Positions 38,666-50,400 of a DNA stretch of 64,000 nt are shown piece by piece. The DNA is from Erythrocercus mccallii (taxonomy: Eukaryota > Chordata > Aves > Passeriformes > Dicruridae). The DNA lies in contig VZRG01000373.1 in assembly GCA_013397435.1 (NCBI GenBank), positions 452,251 to 516,250 on the forward strand, written 5' to 3'. Position numbers and translations under genes: made by a program. The notes below the pieces were generated by a model. It saw nothing but the letters and a program-made list of their open reading frames with translations. It ran no database searches and had not been told where the DNA came from. Every line of letters starts with the position of its first letter. Position 1 is the stretch's first letter.

Positions 38666-41600
38666 TCAGAGACAGACATTGCTTTTGTTTCTCATTCAGT
38701 GCTCAATCTTGCACAAGCAGCAAAGGGGTATGAGAAGGAAGGAAATTTGCCATAGTCTACAGTGCATCTCCAGTAAATGGCCAATATTACCCATGTATAA
38801 ACTTTCAGGTGAGAGTCTTTGCAATGTGTTTTCTTAACTAGAAATACATGAGGCAGTTTTCAGTCTACGTATTCTGGTTTTAAAGGTATTTAATAAATTG
38901 TCTGTTACTACTGCAAACTTACACTCATTCAGTGCAACATTTAAGAATATGCTCAAATTAAGACTATAGGGTAGTGTTACTGGCTTCAAGATTTAGGATA
39001 TTCAGTCACTTATCTGTATTTTAATATATAACCATTTATTCCCATGTTATGCTGAGTACTTGACTAACAAAAGTAGTCACTGATGTTAAAGATTTCTTCC
39101 AACAGCAGCTAAAAAGATTCTGTGTAATACTGTATTTCCTTTGTTACCTATATGATACATTTAAACTTGCAACTTAAACATCTCAATATGGTAAGGAATT
39201 GTAAAAGTATTCCAAAAGTAGAGACACCTATAAATGTGGGTTATGTGCAGGTAATTTTTCCTCTGTACAGGAGGTGTTTAAAAGCCATTCTTACTAGTAT
39301 TCTATAAACATAATAGGGGAAAAGTGCAGAACACACTGATTGGGTTATTCTGAAATCCCCACTGTCTCCACACAAAGGCAACAGTACAGAATACAAATAT
39401 TGCTTGATACCCATGTTTCTAATTACTTGCAAGATTTGTATCTAACAAATATATGACCTAATTTTCTCTCAAGCATCTAATCCTATTGTTATTTCAAAAC
39501 CTTGTTAAACATGCATTTTAGAAAAAAAAGGACATGAAAAGTACTTGCTGAAGACGGTTAATGTTTTTTCCATGGCTTGCAGCTGTCAGACAAGCAGACA
39601 ACATAACCGAGTAATGAACAGATTGAATCAAATTCATGCCTCGAATAATGCCATTGCACTCAACAGTTACATGAGGTATGAATTTGCAGCATTCATTGCA
39701 TTTAATGAAATAAAATCAGGACAAATCAGCAGCAATTATTAACTTTCCTCTATAATTTAGTGTAGTTTATTCAAAAAACTCAATCAGCCATGAAACAGAA
39801 GGCTTTCTTTGGGATTCCTGGAAGAATTTTATCATTCACGACTGCTACATGCAGGGCTGAGATGAATGATTAAAATTTTATTTATTAAAAAATATTGGTT
39901 TAATTCTGAATTGTTCCTCATAACCCCAGCATTTGTATTTTATTCTTTTTATATTCCATGGGGTTTTTTTTTTCAAAACAACTTATTGTAGATTTCATTA
40001 AGACAGATACCTGGAAGATAGCCACTGTCCTACTTTCTTTCGTATTGCCTGCACTTGTGTGCAACCTGCATAGGAGGATGGACTAAAACCTATCAGCTCA
40101 CTGAAATAGTATTCTCAGGAGCAAAGCATTGTTTATCAAAGTCATCACTCTATATATCATTTAGCATCTATAAGAAATTTAAGGACTGATTTTTAATTAT
40201 TTGGCTTTGTTATGGATTTTGACAGGTAAGTGAAATGAATATGTCTTTGTTTATCCATAAAGAAATAAAAGTCAGGGCAAAAAAACTCCCACTTTTTCCT
40301 GCATGTGCTAAACACACTTCCAAAATAGTCCCTCAAAAGATGAATAGTTAAAATTTTTTGCAAAGTTTTAGACCCTGAAAATGCAGCAAGTAACTACTTT
40401 AATGCTAAGTGATTTATAAAGGAAAGGACCAAATATTCTCAAAATTTAATCAAGGTATTTTAAATCAGATTCCTCTTAAAATGGTGTTTGTTATACAATT
40501 TGTAGAGATTTCAAGCAGTGTTGTTCCAATCTGCTTCTACTCTACAAAGTATCTTTAATACTCTGGATTTCACCGCTATTTACAAAGATAGATAACTATT
40601 GCATTTGTTTACCAGATTACATAGTTGAGATATTATTTTAGAGACTTCAAAGTAATGGAGCGAGAAGCAGAATTAGAGACAAAAGGGTTGATTTCTCTGT
40701 TGAGCAATGCTGCATCCATGAAAGGAGAACATCCCTCATGAGATTATTCTGAAATGAGGTTTTGTCCATATTCATTTGCTTTACTTTCCCAGAGGGTTAA
40801 AGTAGAAAAGTGGAATAGCTCTACTAGTGGCAGAGTGAAGTAGGCTGGCTGCTTTGCCTGAGATCCAGAGAAGAGTTTGATGTTCCAGGAGCAGCCTGGC
40901 TGTTTAACTGTTCTGCTGGCCCTCATACTCTCTAGTAAGAAACGGATCCCTGGTTTCCAAGGCACTGTGGAACATGCAGCACTGAGGGACTAGTTAAGAT
41001 TGCTGGTAACTGTTCACATTAAAAGTTACCAAATTTGAATTTTTCAAATGCAGAAATGTTTGTAAAACCTGAAATTAGAAAGCATGATAAATTTCAACTT
41101 TTTGACAATTTAGGGACAAGAAAGGACCTCTATTATCATCATTTTTTGCCTCTTTCAGACTTCTGCTCACTGCAAGCTGTAAGTTTCCACCCAGTTGTTG
41201 GGCATCAAGTCTGTAGCTTTTGACTGAGCTCTGATAATAATTTAAAGAAGCGCCTTCTTGACTTCAGATTTAAAGAAACAGAGCTTTCATTATATCTAGA
41301 GACAAGATCTTCCAAAAGATAGTGATCCTCACCTTTAAACTGTGTATTTCTAATGCTATTTATCCCAAACTGATATTACAGAGCTAATCCTGCAAATGTA
41401 TTCTCACTGACTTCCATGGGATGTGTACAGGAGACATTGCTTAGTTGATTAAATTTTTACCAGATACCACATTGCCTCAGCAGATCACACCTCAGTGACC
41501 GCAGCATTTCACTCTTTGGCAGTGGCAAATGGTGCTGCCAAAGTGCCTTCCTATCTCATTGCTTGCTTGTCTTGGCAGCTTCCCTTTCCCTGCTGAATTC

Positions 41601-44600
41601 CCTTTGAAGGCCTTGTGGCTGCTCCTGCCTTACCTGTCATGGGGTATTCAGTGTCACAAGGTCATCTCCCGCGCCGGACTTGCCCAGAATGCCATCTCCA
41701 TTTCCCACCTACCACCTTTCCAGACCAAGTCCTCTTCTACTTTCTCCTTTCTGCCTCTCACTCTTAATATGCCAGGTCTATTTATCCACCTTCTTCATTC
41801 TCTTTCAAAACTTTTTGTAGTGACATCTGAGGGAAGCCTGGGCTGGGTGTGCTGGGACTGTGCCTGTGATCCCTGCGTTGTCTGCCAATCAACACCTGTT
41901 CATCAGCACATATGGAGATTGTGTACTTTAAAGGAGCATTACAAAATGTCACCTGCCATTAAGGATTCCTCCTCATAAAATTAGGAAATGTTCCTGTTGA
42001 TAAGTTTGTCACAGTGAAAGGGTCATCCTAGTTAGATGTCTCATTCCCCATTTTTTGGGTTCACTCCCAGGCACTCTGCATATGAGACAGTAATTTCAAA
42101 AAGTCTATTTGAAATGCTGCAAAAAACCAATCAAGAATCCAAAGGAGCAATTTTTTTGTCAGAAATTGGTATGTGGAAAAAGGTACTTAAATAAATCTTG
42201 ATTTTATCTATTAGTTAGCTGTCAGCTAATAATAAATTATATTTAGTTCCTCCCTTGTTATAAATACATATTGATTAGTTTGAAGCTCTGAACTTCAGAA
42301 TGAGTTATATCTGGTCATTGCTAAACTGCTCTCTTCACTAAGAAAAATATCCCCAACACCTATTATACTGCACTTAATTAAGACAAGCATCAGCTTTATG
42401 TACCTTTATTTGCTTCTGCCAAGTCTCTCTGGTATAAATATTGAGCAGTCACGTCTCTGGAATACTAATTGATCCTTCCTGAATTCCAAATGATTACATA
42501 AAGTTTAGGAAGTGTTTCTTTGCCAGTATTAGCCTCCAGAGCATACTCTGGTTGGACATTAGGGTTGAGACAGCCTGAACTGGACAGGTATACAGTAAGT
42601 ATTTTTCTAAATTCAGGTGTAATGTGGGGAAGCCTGAAAGCTGTGCCAGAGTGCTCTCCAGAACCTCTTGACTGCTGGTGTTTACCAGGTGCAATTGTAC
42701 AGGCATCCTTGGGTAACAGAATGGATGAATCTAAGGAAACTGCCAATGGTTAAAATAAAAGCACCTGTTATGACAGCCCAACTAAACATGTGTATTATGA
42801 ATAACACATATGTAAAAAGAACTATAAAATATATTTACAAACTCCCAAAAGTAAAAACAGTGACACTTTGAAGGGATTAAACCCTAAGTACTGTTTGTCC
42901 CTGTGAGTGAGAAGTGGACATATTTGTAATGACAAGTCCATGCCTGCATAAACTCTCCAATAGTGACTTGCACTGGCTTGCCAAGGAAGACTGTCATGTA
43001 ATACTGCTCACTTCAAATTCACAGCACCTACTTCATCTTTATCTGCAATCAAGATCTACATGCACAATTTGCTAGGTTATGTCTTTATATCTGTAGTACA
43101 CTTAGTTATCTATAATCCTGTATGAATTGATTCTTATCTAATTTTCTAGCCTTCTTTCCTGTTTTCCTTTTGGTTTGATAAAACCTCATGCCTCACTAAT
43201 TCCTTCATTTCATTTTCCTACTATATTTGTTTATGTGCTCTTAACTATCATAATTAGTCCAAAAATTTAGTCAACATTCCCTGTTATATTACCTTCAGCT
43301 GATCCTTATACTCTTATTTTCCTGCCTGCATACGTATGATATTAAACCCTCAGGAAAAGTTATGGAAGTGAAAGTATTGACAGCCTCATGTTTCACTGTA
43401 GTTTGCTGCTGCATTTTTAAAATCTTTTCTGTGTATTTAGATTGCAAACTCCCTGAGGCAGAGATTCTGCTGGTCTGTAAATCTAATAGAACAATGACCA
43501 GAACAACGATGTTACATAAAGTACATTAAAAAGTGCAATAGCTACTTTCTTCAGCTGCAGTTTGTGGTGTAACTACACTGATGTGAGTTTCTGCACCAGG
43601 TGAAACAGAGCACGGACAAGCTTTGTGCTGCTGCTCCCTGAGTACAAGTTTGAAGGGAAAACCTTCTAGTCTTCTGAGTGCCGGGGGTAGAATCTGCCTT
43701 GAATATGCTTCATTTCAGCCTTTTTCTTCTGCATTAGGGTCTTAACAGGCACATTTATTTTCCATATGTGCAAATGGTGGGGCCTAGGATTTAAAATACC
43801 TCCTCCCATCTCAGCTCTGACACTTCAAAGAGATTAAAAGCAAGGAAAGATTCCTCTTCTAATATTCCTCTTGCTAATATTCTTCTCACTTTAACAGAAA
43901 TGAGAATGGAGTGTTGCAGATATAATTTCTGATGAATTATCTGCTTAAGTAAGACTGTGTTTTGTTTAAAAACTGAGTTCTTTTTTTGCTAGGGTTTTTT
44001 TTTTTTTGTTGCTTAAGCAAGAGCCTATGTTTGATGTCCACCACAATTAAATGTTTATTATTTTTACTGGACCCTCTTGTCTCATGTTAAGTGGGATGTG
44101 AGATCAATAGTGTCCCTGCAATTATTTGTCAATTGCATTGATAAAGCCTTTATTTCTCAGCTGGAGTACATTTGGCTGTGTCCTGACAGTGATAAGGGAG
44201 CAGTACCAGTCAGCTGCTGCCTAGTCCAGCTTTATCCCCACAGCTGGACAAGTGCCTGGACATGGCTCAAATGATGTCTAACCTTTTCCTAGTGGCATTC
44301 CACTTTACAAACTGCTCTGATGGGCGTTTGAAAAATCATCCTTGCTGAGTTCACATAACGAAAACTAACAGGACAAATGGGAAGTTTTCGTAAAGAGAAA
44401 ACAAAGGCTGATTTCAGGTTAAACGACCAGTCTGTAAAGCTACTGGATGGTAAAATGAAGATGATAGAAAATATCCCATTTAAGGCACTCATTTGGTTCT
44501 TCAAGCATCATTTAAATTTAGTCATTTGTCAATTTTAATTGCTGAAAATTTCTTTTGAGTTTTGTTTTGTGATAGGAAGGAAATTTTGACTCCAATAAAA

Positions 44601-45147
44601 AAGAGTGAAATTCTCTTGGCTTTAGTGAGGTCAAAATTTTTTGTATCTCCCAGTGGAACATATGAATCTATTTCAGCCCCAGAATTAGACAATTCAACAG
44701 CATATGTGGGGTGATTTTTTTCCTTTTGTTTATTTGTTTTATTTCTAATTCTGATTTATGACAAGGAGAGAAAGGGGTTTCCAAACTAATGTCAAATGTG
44801 GTAATTAAAATGCAAAGAGCTTGATAAATGACACTTTTTTTATCTGTAATGTTTCTTGATTCAAGCCAGCAGTTATTAAAGACAAATTATTTGTATTTCG
44901 TTTTTGGCCTACTTTTTGATAATGTGCACTGTGGCTGTACTGGTTATATGCTAAGAAAAATTAGGTGTATTTTTTTTCTCTGGGATTAGGATAAAGAATT
45001 CACATTATCCTCAATTTAGCCAACTTTTAGAAAGCTAGAGATATTTATTGTATTTGGTGGTAAATCTGATCAACAGTTACAGAACTGTGTGCTCAGCACC
45101 TTTCTCAGGTGTTCTCATTCCATGTGTTGGCCATGAGCTCATTGAGT

Positions 45148-45171
45148 AGTGTTAAAAGTAGATTTAACACT
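45148..45171. repeat. Inverted repeat, 9-bp arms
   Basis: AGTGTTAAA and TTTAACACT flank a 6-nt loop (AGTAGA). The arms are AT-rich and short, and the repeat may be chance. Confidence 0.6.
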
Positions 45172-48100
45172 CAAGTCAGTCAAAGATTTCTTTATTCTTT
45201 CCCATTTTTTCAATGTGTGCCTGGCCACTAACTTTCCTTCAATGGTGTGACTACAGTTGCTGGATCATCATATCCATGTTGGTTTTTCTTCTTTGGAGGA
45301 AACTTGTCAAATGCAACTAAGAAGTTGAGAAATCCATACTTGCATATCTCTTGAGCTGCTAGGGTTCTTTTTATCCACCTGTTTTTAGACTGGAAAAAAA
45401 ATGGACTGACATACCTGAGTTAAATTGTGGTTTGACATATTGATTATCTTCTCTCCCTAAGGTGGAATTAAGGGGAGAATATCTCTATATGTGAAATCAG
45501 AGAAATGATGCCCCAGAAAACAGACATGTTTTGGGGTTTGCAAATATAATGTAAAGTCAAAGAAGGGTTGGCAAGGGGAACTGCAATGAAAGACTTTTAT
45601 GTACAGAGAGCTAAAAACTGCCTACCTGTAAAGCTTAGTTATTTTTACAACTGAGATAGGGAATTTAAAAATTATGTAGCTCTACATATTAAAATATTCT
45701 ATAGCACTGAACTAAAGAGAAATCACACTTAAGAGACTATTTACCAAACTATTCTGGCTTATTGAATGTCAACTATACATTATGTAGTTAGCAGTATTGG
45801 TCAGAGGGTCCCAGCCAGAGCAGGTGGCCCTGGAGGAAGGAGCTGAGTTCCTGTGCCTGGGGTTGCACTCACCGTGGTGAGGCCATGCAGCCTGACTGCA
45901 GGAGGAGCTGTGCACTGCCAGCCACAACAGCTACACTTAATATGCATCTGCCTAAGCCTCAGCAGCATCTCCTTTAATGTTGCCAAAAATCAAAAGGATT
46001 TTCCTGTATAAAACCTTTGGAACTCCTCACAAGTAGATAAAGAACAATTACCTCTTTCATTGAAAATCTAGTGAGCAAAACTGATATAATTTAATTCTAT
46101 TTTGAAAAATTATTCCAAGCGCTTTGAGTTTTGGACATGGTTTTACTGTTAGTTTACTAAGATAATCACTTCTGAAATGTTGAGAAAAAAGAGACCAAAT
46201 TCTTCGCCCTAAAGGAGATTGCTGTCTTGTGGAGAGACAGACAGGATGGTACAGCCATGAATAACAAACAGCTTTACAAGGCAGTCTCATATCTATACAG
46301 TTATTAAAAAACAAACAACTTCTTCTCAATAAATTAATTCTGGGATTATTGACTTCATATTGCCTTTGAGAGGCTTTATAGAAGACATTTATTTTCAATC
46401 AAGCATTGGACTAAAGAACAATAGTAAGAGGTTTCATTGGCTTGGTTAACACTGGTATAAACATCCTCAGAAATATAAAAAGGCTATGTCTGGGAGCACT
46501 TTTTATTCCATTAAACACTACAGGGCCAGGTTGTTAACAGCTGAGGTTTCTGAAATATTTTTTTTTAAGTGATACATTATTGGCATTAGGACCAGTTTTC
46601 TGTAGACATGCCTAAGAGATGTAGATATGTGCTAAATGCACCTAGATACTTAGGTACAATAATTGCTCCCAGTTATTTATGTAGAATTTGATGCATAGCT
46701 AGTTCTGACAGCCCTGCTGAATGCCTACTGGCATTGTTAGACACTTCAATGTCTTCTAAACCTGACTTGCTCTTAGGCTGTGAGGTGTCTTATTAATTTT
46801 AGCTACATGATTCATTTGTTCTTTTGGGCATAAACTTAAGTGCTTAGCTGGAAAGGGTATCTGTGTTTTTTATTTCAATCTTATCATCATTCTTGTTAAA
46901 TATTTGCCTTTTTCCTGTGGGTCAAGTGGTAACTTCTTTACATTTTACTCTTTGTATTGTAACATCTAGCTCTATTAGCAAATGGAATTCTGCAATATGC
47001 TCAATACTGAACTAATTGATTTCAAAGGTGTCAGGCCTGTCTTAGCTACATCACTTTCCCATACAAGTGACCTGACTATAAGGGTCCTATTAGCAGCAAA
47101 ATTAACTTGTTTTATAGTAGCATAAATGAGAGGAAAACTGGGTGACCTGGTTTGGGACAAGGTTATTCCTGCCCAAGTGCTTCAGAAGTTGAGCACAGTG
47201 CTTGGCAGAACTAGAAGAGCTAGAGGTGTGAGAATGATTCCTAACTCAGTTCAAAGTACCAGAACAGCTGAAGAAAATCATTAAATAAAAAGCCACCTAA
47301 ATGTGAGAATTTTCCAAATGCACTTCATTTATTCAGCTAATTTAAAATGTTTCTGAACTGACATGAATTCTCTAAATATTTTATCAGAAGAAAGCTACAG
47401 GCTTTATTTGTGCCACTGTGTAATGACTGAAAAATCTGCTTATTAGGAATTAGGAAATATGAATTCTTGTTATCCATCAGATTAATTCATAAAACATAAT
47501 TTCTGCAACAGATGGTTTGCTTTTGCTTCTCTGAATCTAAGATATTCAAGCAATGAACCCCTGAATACAAAATGTTAGTAGTTACCAAGGAAATCCATCA
47601 TCTCTTCCTAGGATTCAAAATGGACATACCTCAGAATGATCCATTCTGTTAGCATCATTCTAATTTCATTCTAATTTGTAAAATAATTATTTTCTTTCCT
47701 CTGCATGTTCTGTCCCCTGTACTTCTGAAGTATTGATCTTTTATGTTCCCTGCATTTAAAGGGAGCTTTATCTAAAATTTTCTCAAGCAGGTTCAAATTC
47801 TGTAACACCATGAAGGGGCATATTTAAGACTGTAATTGAGATCTATGGTGTGATCAAAAGTGTCTCTTTTAGTCTACTTGCAATTGTATTATGATAATTT
47901 ATTTTTAGATTTTTATTCCTTTACAGATTTTTTTTAAACTGAAAATGAAAGGAAAGCATTACTAAATATCTCCACTGCTGATATCTTTCATTGTGTCCTT
48001 GGCTCACCTGCTCACTCTCTTTGTAGACAAAAACATCTTTTCAGTAAAACAGGAGGTCTTGCTATGGACGTATAACTGGGTCTGATCTTATTTATGTTTT

Positions 48101-48949
48101 TGAGTCTCTCCTTTCAACTGTCTGCCAGAAGAAAAACCATTCACATGGGCAAAGTTCATTTAGACCAGCTTTACAACAAAGTGCAAAGCTGAATCAGAGG
48201 ACAGGCAGAAAAATCTCTTCCCATGAAGTCAATAGGAATCCATCTCCCTAAGATCTTTTTTATTCTTGGCACCAGTCATTTTTCTTAACTGATTTATTGG
48301 ATGACACTGGTTTAACTAATTTGTCTTGCATAGGTATCTTTCCCATTCTGTTCTCTCCACTAGTACAAAACAGTCTTCCCCTTAAAGGTCTAGCCAGCTC
48401 TGTCCTAAAACTATTATCATTAATTTGCACTTTAGAAGTTCCTTTCACTTTTAAAAACCTACGAGATACATTCCTGATTTATGGGTTACAGTCTGACAAC
48501 CATCATATTCAAAGAAGATTGTTTATACTTACCACAGACACCTTTGAATAAGAGGGAAATTTCAACCATATCCCCACTCCATGTGCTTTACATAACTGTG
48601 TTCAATATCATAGAAGAACATGGCAATCTGTATTATCCACTGTTCTCTAGGATGTCTAATAGAATTTTATCTTTGTTCTGGAAAATTCAGTATTCACATA
48701 CCGAAATACAGAAGGTTTATAATACTCCATTAAATTGCATAGGTTTTACGAGTTATTTCCTTGGAAACATACTTTTAATCCTTATACATAATTTCTCTGC
48801 AACTGATAATTAAAAAATTATCCTCAGATTACTGTGAACCTCATTAAACATATTTCAAACTCATGTGTTTCACAAAAAATTGAAGAAAAGCAAAATATTT
48901 TCATTGTTTTTAGGAAAAACAATAAGTATGAAGATTAGAGTGTACCTAC

Positions 48950-49097
48950 CTAAACTAAACAGCACCAGGAATTTGAGACAGACAAATTCTCGTAGGTCAA
49001 ACTGCAGCGAACGAAGCTTTGCTACCAGTTCTTGTGCATGGCTCATAAGATTGTTGAGGGTGGCTCCAGCTTGGGATACTATTACAGAATAATCCAC
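48950..49097 (-). CDS. NR5A2: NR5A2 (LRH-1) coding exon, ligand-binding domain, penultimate
   Basis: This 148-bp coding exon begins after TTCTCTTTTACAG and ends before GTAGGT. It starts in phase 0 and leaves one base (G) that completes an Asp codon with the next exon. It encodes 49 residues starting VDYSVIVSQAGATLNNLM and ending LKFLVLFSL, equivalent to human LRH-1 residues 411-459, the middle helices of the ligand-binding domain. Gly421 and Leu424, which contact bound phospholipid in human LRH-1, are present. Differences from the human sequence as I remember it are Ile415Val, Ala417Val and Gln445Leu. The last is a CTA codon at 48993-48995 within FD-L-REFVCLKF. The exon is intact, with no frameshift or stop. 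Confidence 0.98.
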
Positions 49098-49679
49098 CTG
49101 TAAAAGAGAATTGTATTCCTATCTGGTTGTCACGCCCACACCTTAGGATGTTTCAAGCAATAACATACAACCAGGATACTCCTGGATATAGAAATCACTT
49201 TTAATTTGATGATGTTATCAAGTCAAGATGATTTTATATATAAACCAACTTTAACCCAATGGTATCTATTGAAAATAACATTAAACCATGTATCTTAATG
49301 GTACGTGACATCACTGTGAGTGCTGGTTTATCTCTGTTCGCTTTTTTGAAGTTTTAGATACGAGAGCTGCTTATGACACTGGTGGCTGTCCACATCTCAA
49401 TTTGTTTTGTTCATTTGGTGCCTCCTGTTCCCATTGCAATTGTATGATCCTGTGAAGAACAGCTGATGGAGTGAGCTTCGTGCCTAGCCTGGCTGTATTG
49501 CTCCAGAGGAACACAACAATATTTATGGGAAACAGTCCTGTGTCCAGAACTTGGCCAGAAACATCTATTCAGGCCCAGAAATGTCGGTGTATTCCCACAG
49601 GAAACGGAGGTATTGTGTGGGTGGTTGCTGCTCTCCCCAGCTACACAAAATCCCTGTATTAGCTGGAGTTGATTGGAAC

Positions 49680-50400
49680 TCACTTGTGACAAGTGCTGCC
49701 CTGCAGGGGAGGAGGGGTGGCAGGTGTGTGACAGCCCAGCTGCCCTCGCATTGTCCCCAGCAGTGACCGCAGTGCCCAGGGCTCCTTCCCCCGGGCTAAG
49801 GGGACAAGTGGTGCTGCTCTGGGCTCTGCTGCCCAGTCATGTGTCCCTTGTTTTTGGGGCAGGCTGACCTGCCCGGGAGCTTTCCTTGTATACACAGATC
49901 ACACGGAAAGCTGGAGTTAACACACTTATCAAAAAAGGGAATATTCACAACACAGGGTACTTAAGGCCTGCAATTCCTGACTCATCCTTGGGTGATCCTT
50001 GAACCTTGGGCAGCCTCCCCAAGCCCAGCATGCTGAAACAGTTCTGGCTGATGCCAGTCCCATGTGGGGATGTTGCCATGCAGGAGACTGCCCCAGCCCC
50101 TGCCACTCTGCAGGGGTCGCTTTGGCATGGGATGGCGACCAGTGGGGAAGGGCAGAGCCTTGGGAATGCTGTGATGGGAAGGTGAGGGGACAGGCCGGGG
50201 TGGGCTGGCTCCAGGACAGGAAAATGGCTTGGTGGGGAGCAGGGTGTGACTGCTGTATCAGAACTGGGGTGACCTGAGCAGCAGCTTCAGCTTCAGTGCT
50301 CAGCCCACTTTTCATCAGAGTGCTCCACATCCCCTGCAGTGCCACTGTCCCAGGGAAATGGCCTGGTGTGCTGCTTGCTCCCCAGAGAGCCACTCCTGGC
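49680..50400. other. GC-rich, CpG-poor intronic stretch
   Basis: Markedly more GC-rich than its surroundings but with few CpGs, so not a CpG island. It carries long open frames on both strands (for example 154 codons at 49929-50393, minus), as expected when stops are rare. I recognise no domain in them. Confidence 0.5.

Larger units (their letters stand above)
25454..48949 (-). other. NR5A2: NR5A2 last intron (23,496 bp)
   Basis: Bounded on the gene's strand by the donor G|GTAGGT at 48949 and the acceptor CATTCAG| at 25454. No additional exon was recognised. Contents noted: an 8-bp-unit tandem repeat (32543-32573), a 20-bp palindrome with two CAGCTG E-boxes (38245-38264), a pyrimidine-rich tract with a 40-bp tandem duplication (about 38300-38680) and a 9-bp-arm inverted repeat (45148-45171). 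Two imperfect copies of a 14-bp motif (CAAAGCCAGGGGTG) sit 23 bp apart near 31490-31526. The rest is AT-rich and unremarkable. Open frames such as 26549-26995 and 41529-41978 resemble no protein I know. Confidence 0.9.

Noticed and set aside
41529..41978. 149-codon open frame on the plus strand
   Set aside because: Leucine/serine-rich chance translation of a pyrimidine-rich stretch, with no homolog recognised.
49929..50393. 154-codon open frame on the minus strand
   Set aside because: It lies in a GC-rich stretch where both strands are open. It shows no recognisable domain and sits inside an intron.
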